Positions 46,282 through 56,380 of a stretch of 64,000 nt of DNA are shown here, piece after piece. The notes beneath the pieces are model-generated. The model was not told the DNA's origin. It saw only the letters and a program-made list of their open reading frames with translations, and did not search any database. Location: positions 96,757 to 160,756 of the forward strand of contig NZ_JAHCMU010000011.1 in assembly GCF_018449435.1 (NCBI RefSeq). Direction: 5' to 3'. Position numbers and translations under genes: made by a program. Position 1 is the stretch's first letter. Every line of letters starts with the position of its first letter. The DNA comes from Flagellimonas sp. 389 (GTDB lineage: Bacteria; Bacteroidota; Bacteroidia; Flavobacteriales; Flavobacteriaceae).

Positions 46282-47679
46282 CTAATTATCGTTTTGAATG
46301 AAATCTGGGTTGATGTCCAATTCCCGCTGTGGTATAAAATACAGGTTTCTGATATCGCTTTCCGATATCACATCAGCCTCAGCTTCGATCAATTTCTCGA
46401 CTACTACACCGAATCTTCTTAAATCTGGCCAACGATGATTTTCAAAGGCTAGTTCAACCTGTCTTTCGTCCAAAAGTTTTTCTTCAAACGTGCCTGGTGT
46501 GCCGGCATCGATCGGGTCAAGACCAGCTCTATTTCTGACTTGATTTATCAAACCATAGCTCTCCGGTGATTCTCCCAAAGCTTCGGCCAGCATAAGCAAT
46601 ACATCCGCATATCTAAAAACCACGAAGTTTATATCGGAATCATTTTCTGTTGGTGGATCACTTTCATACTTTCTTACATAATTCTGAACGACAACTTCAT
46701 CATCTACATTGATCCATTCAGTTCCCATAGAAGGTTCAAATCTTAAGTCTCCTAATTCATAAGCATTTTCCAAAGTAGCAGTAGGCCTATTTCTTCCAAA
46801 ACCTTGACCTGTTTGTAAATCGGAACTTGGTGAAAAATCATTGGTAAAAGCACTTCCCTGTCCAATACCACCACTAATAAATTGTACCTCAAATATAGAT
46901 TCGGAATTGTTCTCATTTGCTGCCCCCCATAAGTCCGCATAGTTAGGCACCAGCTCATAATTGTAATCGCTGATTATTCTTCGTAAAACAGTTTCCGCAT
47001 CAGAATCTTGACCTATAGTGAGCAATACTTTTGCCAGTAAAGTAGCTGCGGCCCCTTTTGTGGCCCTGCCTATATTACTTACAGGGTAGGAGATAGGTAA
47101 ATTGGACTCTGCAATCTCCAAATCCGAGACCAATTGTGCATACACTGTACTAGCATCCACTTGAACCAATTCATCACCAGGAATAAAAGGGGTGAGTTGT
47201 AATGGGATATTTCCAAAGGCTACCGCCAAATGATAGTACATAAGAGATCGCAGAAAGAGTGCTTCTCCTGTAATCTGGTTCTTTAATCCTGCATCTATTT
47301 CTGTAGGTTCTATTCTAGACAAAATAACATTACAATTGGCAATAACTCGGTAAGAACCACTCCATCCTGCATCTATTTGTTCATTTAAAGGATCCTCTGT
47401 GAATGCGTTTATTTCGGTAAATTGTCTTGCCAATCCTGTTGCATCAGGTCCTTGGTCGGTGTTATCCGAACGCATCTCGAACATGGTCCAATAGGCTCTA
47501 CCATAAACTCCATCATCTTGCAGCCCTGCATAACTTGAGTTCAGCGATGCGATAAAGTCATCTACTGTGTTAAAGAAATCTGCTTCGTTTCGGTTTGAAA
47601 TTGGTGCCAACTCCGTAAAGCTATCGCTACAAGCTGATAATACGCTGAACGTTACTAGTATTATGATTATTTTTTTCAT
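46282..47679 (-). CDS. SusD/RagB family glycan-binding lipoprotein
   Basis: A 465-residue surface lipoprotein (lipobox LSACSD). The SusD TPR-like helical scaffold is seen in NEADFFNTVDDFIASLNSSYAGLQ, FLRSLMYYHLAVAFGNIPL and FVVFRYADVLLMLAEAL, and the C-terminal family block is RQVELAFENHRWPDLRRFG with FIPQRELDINP. It forms the lid of the SusC channel and binds the incoming ligand. Typical length is about 500. Directly after susC (16 bp). Confidence 0.95.
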   Translation of the reverse strand: MKKIIIILVTFSVLSACSDSFTELAPISNRNEADFFNTVDDFIASLNSSYAGLQDDGVYGRAYWTMFEMRSDNTDQGPDATGLARQFTEINAFTEDPLNEQIDAGWSGSYRVIANCNVILSRIEPTEIDAGLKNQITGEALFLRSLMYYHLAVAFGNIPLQLTPFIPGDELVQVDASTVYAQLVSDLEIAESNLPISYPVSNIGRATKGAAATLLAKVLLTIGQDSDAETVLRRIISDYNYELVPNYADLWGAANENNSESIFEVQFISGGIGQGSAFTNDFSPSSDLQTGQGFGRNRPTATLENAYELGDLRFEPSMGTEWINVDDEVVVQNYVRKYESDPPTENDSDINFVVFRYADVLLMLAEALGESPESYGLINQVRNRAGLDPIDAGTPGTFEEKLLDERQVELAFENHRWPDLRRFGVVVEKLIEAEADVISESDIRNLYFIPQRELDINPDFIQNDN

Positions 47680-47695
47680 CTTCTACAATTTTTAA

Positions 47696-50600
47696 TTAAA
47701 AGGTTAGGTTGACGCCCATTGTGATTGACTTGGTCAAAGGATAAGCCCCATAATCCTCCCCTGGAGTTAAACTATTGTTAGAAATATTACTGACCTCTGG
47801 ATTATATCCCAAGTAATCTGTAATAGTGAACAGATTGGTAGCTGTAACATAGAATCTTAAGCGATCTATACTATTCCCAAAAAGTTTATCAGTAGGTACT
47901 GAATACCCTAGCGTTACATTTCGTAATCGAATAAAGGAACCATCCTCAACTTGAAAAGAAGAGGGTCTATTGTTGTTGCCATGGTTTCCTGTTTGTCTGT
48001 CCGCTCTTGGTATATTTCCATTACCAGGGTCTGATTCTGATCTCCATCTATTGTTGAACACGGCATACGAATTGAAGTTTGCCTCTCCATTCTTTAAGTG
48101 TCTTGATGTGAGGTTCAAAATCTCGTTGCCTTCAACGCCTTGAATCAAAAAGCTAAAATCGATTCCCTTAAAGCTTAGCCTATTGTTGATCCCCCAGGTA
48201 ATATCTGGAAAGTAACTCCCGGTAACGGTTCTATCGTCCGGAGTTATTTCGCCATCGCCATCTACATCTTTAAACCTGAAATCACCTGGAGATGGATCAG
48301 GTGCTTGTGTGTCCACAGGTGCTGCATCAATCTCTGCTTGGTTTTGGTAAACACCATCCACCACATAACCAAAATAGCTGCCAATTGGGTCGCCTACACG
48401 GGTAACATGCCTTACTCCCGCACTACCTGCAGAGAAAATAGGTTCGTTATTTTCGTTAAGTGATAGCACTTCATTTTTATTGGTCGAAAGATTAAACTCC
48501 GTATCCCAAGAAAAATCACCCACAAAGTTTTTAGTTCGCAATGCTATTTCAAAACCACTGTTTTCAACCTCCCCTAGATTCTGTAATGTGGTTTGAAAAC
48601 CTGAAACAGAAGAAATACTTACATTCAACAACAAGTCGGACGTTTTTGTGGTGTAGTAGTCTGCCAACAGAAATATTCTATTGTCCAATAACCCCAGTTC
48701 AAGACCAATGTTCGTTTGCTGGGATCTTTCCCATGTCAATTCTGGATTGGGAATAGTGGATTGTATTAATCCATTGATTTCATTTCCGCCAAGATTATAA
48801 TTATCTGGAGAGAGCAATCCTATTGCTCCATAGTTCGGTATTTCGAAATTACCGGTTTCTCCCCAGCTAAATCTTAGCTTAAGCTCAGAAATTGCTTCTA
48901 TCGATTGGAGGAAGTCTTCTTCGTTTAAACGCCATCCTGCAGAAAAAGAGGGGAAATACCCTGTTTGGTTATTGGTGCCAAATCGTGATGATTTATCTGA
49001 ACGGATCGTTCCTGTAAACAAGTACTTATCCTTGAAACTATAGTTCATTCTAAACAATGCAGAAGCCAAAGTCCATTGTTCTTTAATGGCGTTGCCTGCA
49101 AAAACCTGTCCTCCACTTATAGTAGGCACCAAATCGTCCGGAAAGTTATCTGCCAAGACCTCCTTAATGGTTATGTTGTCTTTTTGTGCTGTATATCCCA
49201 AAACCGCATTAAAAAAGTGATCACCAAATTCTTTCTCCCAATTTAACGTATTCTCCCATACCCAATTTACCTCAGTGGATGATGTTGCCTGGGCATAAGA
49301 CTCCCCCTCAGTTGCATTTCTGTACAAAAGCGTGTTGTTTCTAAAAAAGTCTTGGTTGAACAAGTTTATGTAAGTGCCTCCAAATGTCCTAAAAGTGAGT
49401 TCTGGTAAAATTTCATAAGATAAAGCCAATGAAGCTCTGGTCTGAAATTGAAATATCTCATCATCTATTGCATTTGTAATGGCCAAAGGATTACTTGCCG
49501 TTGTGGTACCACCGCCCAAATAGGATTGGTTGTTCAACTGATTGACCGTACCGTCTGGATTGAATGGAGCTACAGTTGGAGAATGTACCAATGCGGAATA
49601 AACAATACCTGGAGGTCTTGCAAAGTACGGTGCCGACGCTGGTACTCTTTGGTTTTCAGTGATTGTTGGTGCTATTCTTAAATCAAGATTTAGTTTATCC
49701 GTCACCTGCGAATTCAGATTTAGCAATAGGTTATACCTGTCAAAGTTTGATTTATCTAAAATCCCTTCTTGGGTAAAATAACTGGCCGAAGCAAAAAAGC
49801 TGGTCTTGTTTTGAATCGGTGAGGAATAGGAGAAATTATAACTTTGGGTTATACCTGTTTTGAAAATTAAATCTTGCCAATCGGTATCCGTTCCATCCCA
49901 ATTGATAAAGGATTCTGGCATTTCAAAGTTGACATCTCCTCTATCGCCATTACCAATTGGGTCGTTGATTGAAGCTCCTTCTACGGACGAAAGGTAGTTG
50001 TTGTTTCTGGCATCCCTGGTAAAATCAATCAACTCTTCTGCATTCATTAAATCAATCTTGTTAGCAACAGTTTGAAGACTAAAAAAAGAGTCGAAAGAAA
50101 ATTTTCCTTTATCCGAAGTGGAGCCCTTTTTTGTGGTAATTAAAAGTACTCCGTTTCCACCCCGTGAACCGTAGATTGCAGCTGCAGAGGCATCTTTTAG
50201 TACTTGTATGGATTCAATATCGTTTGGGTTCAATGTGGCCAATGGGTTTACCGGTGGTGGTTGAAAACTTGCACGCCTTCTTGATACGCCGCCAATAGTG
50301 GAGGTAGTTAAATTTCTTGATATAGGTATACCATCGATAACAAATAATGGATCATTACCTGCCGATATGGAACCAGAACCTCTAACCCTGATATTCGGTG
50401 CCGCCCCTGGTTCCCCTGATACTTCTTGGACCTGAACACCGGCTACTTGGCCTATTATTGCTGCCTCTGGTGTTAACGCCGGTACCTCGACTATCGACTC
50501 CGAGTCAATAGAGATTACTGACCCTGTAACTCTCTTTTTTGCCAAAGTACCATACCCAACTACAATGACTTCATCTAATTTGGCAGCATCCTGTTCTAAA

Positions 50601-51214
50601 GTTATCGTAAAGGAAGTGTTGTTGCCAATTGCAATTTCTTTTGTTCTAAAACCTATGTAGGAGGCTACTAAAGTTGTGCCGCCTTCAGGAACGATTAGTC
50701 CAAAGTTTCCATCAAAATCGGTAATAGCACCCACATTGGTGCCTTTGACCCCAATGGTAGCTCCTAACAACGGAACTCCATTATTGTCAAGAACAGTACC
50801 GGCTATTGTGGTTTGTAGTAGCTCAATTTCGTTATTCTTTGTCTTATTGTCCTTCGGAATTTCTTTTTTGACCTCTCTTGATTTAATTACAATTTGTTTG
50901 GCCACGATTTGGTGGTTTACATCCATATCTGCAAACAATTCTTTCAGGAAATCATCGATACAAGTGCTTGCTACACTTATGGAGACTTTCCTATCGATGT
51001 TGATTTCCGAAGCTTCGTAGAAGAAATTATAACCACTTTTTTTGGCTATTTCGTCAAAGACTTTTTTTAACTCTACATTGTTAAAACTGGCAGTGACCAT
51101 GTCATCTTGTTCGCACGTAGCTGCCTTTGCATTTGTAAAACAGAGCATGGCGGTACAAAGCAAAAATACTTTGACCGACCAGTTGATTTTGGTAATTGAT
51201 AAATAATTTTTCAT
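47696..51214 (-). CDS. SusC/RagA TonB-dependent receptor with STN signalling domain
   Basis: A 1172-residue outer-membrane receptor. After a signal peptide (about 1-31) comes an STN domain (about 40-105, VELKKVFDEIAKKSGYNFFYE), then the carboxypeptidase-D-like domain (about 135-205, GATIGVKGTNVGAITDFDGNF), the SusC plug signature LDEVIVVGYGTLAKKRVTGSV, and the barrel ending TKSITMGVNLTF. The STN domain lets the receptor signal through FecR to the sigma factor when ligand is bound. The neighbours sigma-FecR directly upstream fit this. Confidence 0.95.
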   Translation of the reverse strand: MKNYLSITKINWSVKVFLLCTAMLCFTNAKAATCEQDDMVTASFNNVELKKVFDEIAKKSGYNFFYEASEINIDRKVSISVASTCIDDFLKELFADMDVNHQIVAKQIVIKSREVKKEIPKDNKTKNNEIELLQTTIAGTVLDNNGVPLLGATIGVKGTNVGAITDFDGNFGLIVPEGGTTLVASYIGFRTKEIAIGNNTSFTITLEQDAAKLDEVIVVGYGTLAKKRVTGSVISIDSESIVEVPALTPEAAIIGQVAGVQVQEVSGEPGAAPNIRVRGSGSISAGNDPLFVIDGIPISRNLTTSTIGGVSRRRASFQPPPVNPLATLNPNDIESIQVLKDASAAAIYGSRGGNGVLLITTKKGSTSDKGKFSFDSFFSLQTVANKIDLMNAEELIDFTRDARNNNYLSSVEGASINDPIGNGDRGDVNFEMPESFINWDGTDTDWQDLIFKTGITQSYNFSYSSPIQNKTSFFASASYFTQEGILDKSNFDRYNLLLNLNSQVTDKLNLDLRIAPTITENQRVPASAPYFARPPGIVYSALVHSPTVAPFNPDGTVNQLNNQSYLGGGTTTASNPLAITNAIDDEIFQFQTRASLALSYEILPELTFRTFGGTYINLFNQDFFRNNTLLYRNATEGESYAQATSSTEVNWVWENTLNWEKEFGDHFFNAVLGYTAQKDNITIKEVLADNFPDDLVPTISGGQVFAGNAIKEQWTLASALFRMNYSFKDKYLFTGTIRSDKSSRFGTNNQTGYFPSFSAGWRLNEEDFLQSIEAISELKLRFSWGETGNFEIPNYGAIGLLSPDNYNLGGNEINGLIQSTIPNPELTWERSQQTNIGLELGLLDNRIFLLADYYTTKTSDLLLNVSISSVSGFQTTLQNLGEVENSGFEIALRTKNFVGDFSWDTEFNLSTNKNEVLSLNENNEPIFSAGSAGVRHVTRVGDPIGSYFGYVVDGVYQNQAEIDAAPVDTQAPDPSPGDFRFKDVDGDGEITPDDRTVTGSYFPDITWGINNRLSFKGIDFSFLIQGVEGNEILNLTSRHLKNGEANFNSYAVFNNRWRSESDPGNGNIPRADRQTGNHGNNNRPSSFQVEDGSFIRLRNVTLGYSVPTDKLFGNSIDRLRFYVTATNLFTITDYLGYNPEVSNISNNSLTPGEDYGAYPLTKSITMGVNLTF

Positions 51215-51251
51215 TGATGTCAGTTTAAGTTAGTATTCGTTTCAAAAAACT

Positions 51252-52427
51252 CTAATGTTGCTCCATAGGCCTTTTATTGTTAGGATTATTGATTGTCAAT
51301 GTCTTTCCTTCCACTATATATGAAAAGTTGGTATGCGCTTGCATAGTTTTTAATATGTCATTTATATTTTCGTTCTTGAATCGTCCGCTATAGCTTAAGG
51401 CATTTAGTTTTTTATAATTGTTCCTAATAGTAATATTGAAGCGACGTTCTAATTTCTTTATAATAGCATTTATGTTCTCTTTTTCGAACACTAGGATACC
51501 TTCCATCCAAGCAATATGATTTTTGATATCAACTTGATCAATTACTAATCCTGTACTTTGGTTTTGCTTTGTTGCTCTTTGATTGGGAACCATAATGGAC
51601 GGCATATAACGCTCTTTAGAATCGTTTTCAGATACCTGAACCGATCCTTCAACCAGTATTACCTCTTTTAGCGTGTCGTTTTTGTATGCTGAAATATTAA
51701 ATTCTGTTCCCAAGACCGTGGTAGATATGCCATCAACGTTAACTTGAAAAGGGATATCGGATTTTGAGACTTTAAAATATGCCTCACCTTCAAGGGTTAC
51801 TTCTCTCAAATTGAATTCGTTAAAACTTTTGGGATAGGTTAGCTTTGAGCCAGAATTTATATGTACGAGTGACCCATCTGAAAATTGAACTTTAAAAGTT
51901 TTCCCATAAGGAACATGGAGGGTGTGATATTCATGAATGCTCGATTTTTGATTGTTATTGAGGTAAGACTCATATTTTAGTAATAGGTTGCTTTCAAAAA
52001 CTATGGAATTATCTTTCAAATTGAGACCTTCCTGATTTTCAAGGGAAAAGAATCTTGACACACCATCATTTATTTCAAGTGTGATCATGGATTCATCCAT
52101 TATTTGATCGTTCACATGATTCTGGGAAAAATATATCAACGTAGCAGAAGTCAAAACCCCAATATAAATGACAGCATATTTTACAAAACTTGAACGAGCC
52201 TTTTTTCTTTTTGGTTCTGTGACGATTGATAAAACTGAAAGCTGTTTCTCAATTACTGATGAGTTAAAACTGTATTTGATCCAGATTTCAGTTTTTATAT
52301 AATCTTCTAAATAAGATTTGTTTTCGGGATCTTTTATCCATTCTACGAGAAATATTTTCTCATCTTCTGTAGCTTGGTCATCAAGAAACTTGGAAATGAC
52401 AGTATCTATATTGCTGTGATTCTTCAA
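51252..52427 (-). CDS. FecR-type anti-sigma factor
   Basis: A 391-residue inner-membrane regulator. Residues 1-75 are the cytoplasmic sigma-binding region, 82-101 the membrane helix, about 165-270 the FecR domain (YHTLHVPYGKTFKVQFSDGSLVHINSG split as visible blocks, ALLEGEAYFKV-like), and the last 75 residues the DUF4974 domain that contacts the STN domain. Between the sigma gene (119 bp) and susC (37 bp). It should hold the sigma factor until SusC senses its ligand. Confidence 0.92.
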   Translation of the reverse strand: MKNHSNIDTVISKFLDDQATEDEKIFLVEWIKDPENKSYLEDYIKTEIWIKYSFNSSVIEKQLSVLSIVTEPKRKKARSSFVKYAVIYIGVLTSATLIYFSQNHVNDQIMDESMITLEINDGVSRFFSLENQEGLNLKDNSIVFESNLLLKYESYLNNNQKSSIHEYHTLHVPYGKTFKVQFSDGSLVHINSGSKLTYPKSFNEFNLREVTLEGEAYFKVSKSDIPFQVNVDGISTTVLGTEFNISAYKNDTLKEVILVEGSVQVSENDSKERYMPSIMVPNQRATKQNQSTGLVIDQVDIKNHIAWMEGILVFEKENINAIIKKLERRFNITIRNNYKKLNALSYSGRFKNENINDILKTMQAHTNFSYIVEGKTLTINNPNNKRPMEQH

Positions 52428-52546
52428 CTATTTAGCATTTTCTTAAGAGTAGACTCAAAAAAAAATAGTAACCCTTACTTTTTATTCTTATTTTTTGGAT
52501 AAATGTTGAATAAATCGTAAAAATTTAATAAAATGAAGGAAAAGTA

Positions 52547-53095
52547 CTAATGCTGATTAAGTGTATTCTTTAGGCGGAGCATTGCTTTAGAAATATGCAC
52601 TTCAACCGTTTTTACCGAAATGTTCAATTGGAACGCAATTTCTTTATATTCCAAGCCTCCTTTTTTTGCAAGTAAAAAAACAGTTTTACATTTTTTTGGT
52701 AGCTTTTCTATCTCTTCATTCAGGAGCTTAAGTTTTCGTTCTGTCTCTTCGGGGTCTTTTTCCACAAGATTCATCATTGATGCGTATTGTAGTTCTTTTA
52801 TGACCGTTAGTTCTTTAGTATTTTGTTTTTGCAGATCTTTATAGAGGTTATATGCCATTTTAAACAGGTATCGCTTTATATTGTCTTTAACCACCAGTTT
52901 TTTACGCTTGTCCCAAAACTTAACAAAAGTTTGCTGTACGATTTCTTGTGCCAAAATTTGATTACCGCAGATAACGGCGATATAACTATTCAATTCATTA
53001 AAGTAACAGTTAAAAACATGGGTGAAAGCCGGCATAACCCCATTTTTTAAATCTCCTAACAATATTTCTTTATTACAGTACTTGTTCTTTTCCAT
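52547..53095 (-). CDS. ECF sigma factor of the SusC/FecR system
   Basis: A 182-residue sigma-70 family ECF factor. Region 2 is FTHVFNCYFNELNSYIAVICG ... IVQQTFVKFWDKRKKL, region 4 is LPKKCKTVFLLAKKGGLEYKEIA and FQLNISVKTVEVHISKAML. This is the Bacteroidota type that pairs with FecR. Likely drives its own operon, but no target promoter is recognisable. Confidence 0.93.
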   Translation of the reverse strand: MEKNKYCNKEILLGDLKNGVMPAFTHVFNCYFNELNSYIAVICGNQILAQEIVQQTFVKFWDKRKKLVVKDNIKRYLFKMAYNLYKDLQKQNTKELTVIKELQYASMMNLVEKDPEETERKLKLLNEEIEKLPKKCKTVFLLAKKGGLEYKEIAFQLNISVKTVEVHISKAMLRLKNTLNQH

Positions 53096-53113
53096 GTCTC
53101 TGTTCTTAATAGA

Positions 53114-53488
53114 TTACATCAAAACCGAAAGGCTTTCAGAAGTATGAATTTCCCTCCTGACAAATGACGCTCGCTTTACCTTATCATTTTGAAGTTCGAA
53201 AATTGCAATTGCATGTATGGTCTTGCCCTTGTCAAATCCTTCAATAACCTGTGATTCAACAACCACATTGTCATTGACCATTCTATTTAGGGTAGTCACA
53301 AAAAGTTCTTTGTTTTCCTTAAACCTTTTACGGTATACTTTTCTGGCATCTTCGATATCTGAACATAAGCAGTGTTGCGATTCAAATAAGCAGGATGTAA
53401 ACTCAGGATGCATAAACCCAATAAACTTTTCCAAATCTCTCTCATTGTATGCGGCCATGAACCTGTGTATAATTTTCCCTGCTTTCAT
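53114..53488 (-). CDS. SnoaL/NTF2-fold small protein
   Basis: A 124-residue protein with an NTF2-like (SnoaL) pattern: helix MAAYNERDLEKFIGFMHPEF, a short helix with RKVYRKRFKE, and a curved sheet containing VVVESQVIEGF and HAIAIFELQNDKVKRASFV. SnoaL-like proteins can be isomerases, hydrolases or plain binding proteins. It lies 5 bp after the flavoenzyme gene and 18 bp before the sigma gene, an unusual guest at that position. Ligand unknown. Confidence 0.75.
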   Translation of the reverse strand: MKAGKIIHRFMAAYNERDLEKFIGFMHPEFTSCLFESQHCLCSDIEDARKVYRKRFKENKELFVTTLNRMVNDNVVVESQVIEGFDKGKTIHAIAIFELQNDKVKRASFVRREIHTSESLSVLM

Positions 53489-53493
53489 GTACG

Positions 53494-54693
53494 TTATAGT
53501 TTTCTGTTAATCACATACCTAGCTTCTTCCACCTGACTTGTGCTGCCCGAGAGATGCCTCCATCTATATCTTTTGGAAAACAGATGGGATTTGCCTTCTA
53601 CGATATCTGCGGCCATAGCTCCCAATATTGGAGCCATTTTAAGTCCATGTCCACTGCCTCCGGTACTGACGGATAACCCTTTGATTTCAGGATGGTTGTC
53701 TATCCAAAAATGTCCATCCAAAGTATCTATGTAAAGACACCTCCTGCTAAAGACCAGTGGGGCATCTATTAACTCTGGAAATGTCATTTTCACAAAAGAT
53801 CGCATCTCTGCCGCTTCTGCATCAGTGATTTGCCGATCATCGTTTTCAGGATGCACTGCGGTACCGTTAGAATGTTTCGCAATCTTTACGATGCCCTGTT
53901 TTGGCAAAAATGGAAAACCGTACCATCCAGAATTGGAAATATCAGCAGTGAATACAGAGAATTTTGGAGGAATAAAATTATTTCGGTTTTTAGGCCTGAG
54001 CCAGAATACGGGATGCCCTGTAGATTTCATGTAAGGCTGTAGTTCTGGAAGTAACAGTGGTGTGTGGGCTCCCGCAGCCACAAGTGCATGGCCGCATTGA
54101 AAGGTATGCCCCTCTTTTGTTTTTACAGCAGTCAACGCCCCATTTTCAATTTCAAAGCCATTGGCAGTTTGTCCTTCATGAATATCGACTCCTATGGACC
54201 GTGCATAGTTAGCCAAGGTTTTAACTGTTAATGCAGAATCTACATATCCAGCTTTTTTATTAAAATTTGCGTCTATATATTCTGATGTATTTACTGCTGG
54301 AAAACGTTTTTTGATACTTTCTGCATTTAGGCGATCTGGTTTGTAACCGGCATCCAATAAATTTTGATAACTGTGTTTTTCAAATGTGTGTTTTTCACTT
54401 TCAATGCTGTCCTTGCAGAGCATTAAAAAACCAACCTCGTGATACATTTGTTCATTAAAAAAATCATTCCATTCATGCCATTTATCTATTGACATTTCAA
54501 CCATCTTAAAGTATTCCATATCCGAACCATATTCCATTCGGACAGCTTTGGTCACATCTGTCGATGCCGCCAAGTGGTGGGGAATGGTATCAGGATTGAT
54601 CAACCCGACACTATGTTTTCGCTTCGCTAATTCCACAGCTGCGGTAACGCCATAGATTCCACCGCCAATCACAAGAACATCATACTTTTTCAT
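53494..54693 (-). CDS. Sarcosine-oxidase/N-methyltryptophan-oxidase-family flavoenzyme
   Basis: A 399-residue cytosolic FAD enzyme of the DAO family. The N-terminus is VLVIGGGIYGVTAAVEL (Rossmann FAD loop); RMEYGSDMEYFKMV resembles the R-x-x-Y part of monomeric sarcosine oxidase. Cys319 in SRRCLYIDTLDGHFWIDNHPE aligns in context with the covalent FAD cysteine of that group, and STGGSGHGLKMAPILG is the final FAD block. Substrates of the group are N-methyl amino acids, pipecolate or fructosyl (Amadori) amino acids. Together with the symporter upstream it suggests use of an imported N-substituted amino acid. Confidence 0.83.
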   Translation of the reverse strand: MKKYDVLVIGGGIYGVTAAVELAKRKHSVGLINPDTIPHHLAASTDVTKAVRMEYGSDMEYFKMVEMSIDKWHEWNDFFNEQMYHEVGFLMLCKDSIESEKHTFEKHSYQNLLDAGYKPDRLNAESIKKRFPAVNTSEYIDANFNKKAGYVDSALTVKTLANYARSIGVDIHEGQTANGFEIENGALTAVKTKEGHTFQCGHALVAAGAHTPLLLPELQPYMKSTGHPVFWLRPKNRNNFIPPKFSVFTADISNSGWYGFPFLPKQGIVKIAKHSNGTAVHPENDDRQITDAEAAEMRSFVKMTFPELIDAPLVFSRRCLYIDTLDGHFWIDNHPEIKGLSVSTGGSGHGLKMAPILGAMAADIVEGKSHLFSKRYRWRHLSGSTSQVEEARYVINRKL

Positions 54694-54812
54694 AGGTCTT
54701 TTTTGCTTTAGTATTTGTTTTCCACCAATTCGTAAATAGATAGATTGTTTTGTCCTCTGGGGATTGAAATGGTGCTGTTTGTTTTTTTCTTGATTCTTTT
54801 TTCATAATCTAC

Positions 54813-56147
54813 TTAAGTGTTCAAAAGACCATTTATCAAGATAATAAGCAATGCCAAGGGCAATACCCATAATAGGATAACCTTCCAATATGCTCCGATT
54901 TTTACTGTTTTCATTCCTGTTATAAGATGTGACCTGAGTTTATCAAAACCAATAATATGCCCTGCAAATACAGCTGTAAGTAGTCCGCTTAAGGGCAGCA
55001 ATATGGTGCTCGTGGTATAATCCAAAGTTTCAAAAACTGTTTTTCCAAATAGTAGTAATGGATTATCTGAATATGAGAAAACCGCTAGTATTGCTATACC
55101 TATTATACAGCCAATAACTAACAACAAAGCAATTGCATCGGATAAGTTGTATTTGTCTTTGAAGGTATCTTTTAAGCCCTGTATACAAGAAATAAGAGAA
55201 GTAAATCCTGCTAAAAAAAGTAGTAGAAAGAATAAGGTGCCTATTGCCCAACCATGTTCCAACTGGTTGAAAACGGTAGCCATCGTAACAAAAATTAAAT
55301 TTGGTCCTGAATCGGGTTGGAGATTGAAACTAAAAATGGCGGGGAATAGCATAAGCCCTGCAAGGAATGCAAAAAAAGTATCTGCCAAAACAATCCATGT
55401 AGTGCTGTTTATGATGTTTTCATTCTTATGGGCATAACTGCCAAAAGCAAATGCAACGGCCATGCCAACTCCCACCGAAAAGAAAAGCTGCCCTAGTGCA
55501 TTCATTATTATTTTAAAATTAATCTTGGAGAAGTCGGGAGACAAAAGCCAATGATACCCTTCTGAAGCACCATCTAAAGTAGCGGCCCAAATACATAAAC
55601 TTATCATAAGAATGATTAATCCGAACATCATTACCTTAGCGTAGCGTTCCAACCCATTTTTTAGACCTTGGCGTACTACAAAAAATACGGCAAGCATAAT
55701 GGCCAAGATTACGGTAATGACCATGGGTAAGTTTGAAGCAACGACATCAAAATGTCCTGTAATTTCTGAGACTGGTAATCTTGAAATCCCTCCTGAAAGA
55801 CATTCCCAAAGATAAATTGCTATCCATGCCATAATCATAATGTAGAACCCCATGATTAATATACAGGACACCGTACCTAACCAACCGATACCATTCCAAT
55901 TGGTTTTTTTGGCCATTTTTCCAAAACCAAGAAGTATTGTGGTGTTTGACATACGGCCCAAGGCTATTTCTATGGTCAAAATGGGAATACCAATTAGAAA
56001 CATTAAGACGATATAAACCAATATGAAAGCAGCGCCTCCTCCTTCACCAGCTACGTAAGGAAATCGCCATATATTTCCCAACCCTATTGCAAATGCAGAG
56101 GTTGTGATAATAAACGAAAACTTACTGCTCCATCGATTTTTTGACAT
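54813..56147 (-). CDS. SNF-family sodium-dependent transporter
   Basis: A 444-residue Na+:solute symporter of the NSS/SNF family with about 11-12 helices. SAFAIGLGNIWRFPYVAGEGGGAAF is split here as FAIGLGNIWRFPY and GEGGGAAF, the sodium and substrate site of TM1. GVGMAVAFAFGSYA matches TM6. These bacterial members carry amino acids or related amines. First gene of the minus-strand series, divergent from the RpiR gene, which probably controls it. 119 bp before the flavoenzyme gene. Confidence 0.9.
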   Translation of the reverse strand: MSKNRWSSKFSFIITTSAFAIGLGNIWRFPYVAGEGGGAAFILVYIVLMFLIGIPILTIEIALGRMSNTTILLGFGKMAKKTNWNGIGWLGTVSCILIMGFYIMIMAWIAIYLWECLSGGISRLPVSEITGHFDVVASNLPMVITVILAIMLAVFFVVRQGLKNGLERYAKVMMFGLIILMISLCIWAATLDGASEGYHWLLSPDFSKINFKIIMNALGQLFFSVGVGMAVAFAFGSYAHKNENIINSTTWIVLADTFFAFLAGLMLFPAIFSFNLQPDSGPNLIFVTMATVFNQLEHGWAIGTLFFLLLFLAGFTSLISCIQGLKDTFKDKYNLSDAIALLLVIGCIIGIAILAVFSYSDNPLLLFGKTVFETLDYTTSTILLPLSGLLTAVFAGHIIGFDKLRSHLITGMKTVKIGAYWKVILLWVLPLALLIILINGLLNT

Positions 56148-56380
56148 TTTCTAAAGGATGATTTAGAAGTATGCACTTCGTTAATGAATTAAATAACATC
56201 GTAGGAACTCCAATATTTTTGAAGTCTTAATTGATAAAATGAATTGGGATTTAACACAATTTAAGAAAAATTATCATAAATGCAATATTAAAATCGTTAT
56301 TTTGTAAAAAGCAATATTAATAGTGTTTATTTATTATGGTTTTTGGCCCTGTATTTTGTATATTTTTGTTATTGTAGCTT
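56148..56380. promoter_or_regulatory. Divergent regulatory gap between SNF and RpiR genes
   Basis: 233 bp, very AT-rich. GCAATATTAA occurs twice as a direct repeat (56282-56291 and 56311-56320), 29 bp apart, near three helical turns. A small palindrome GAAGT-ATGC-ACTTC (56166-56179) lies 19 bp before the SNF ATG. TATTTTTG at 56361-56368 is a -7 element for the RpiR gene, 12 bp from its ATG. The repeats are the best candidate operators. Confidence 0.55.
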
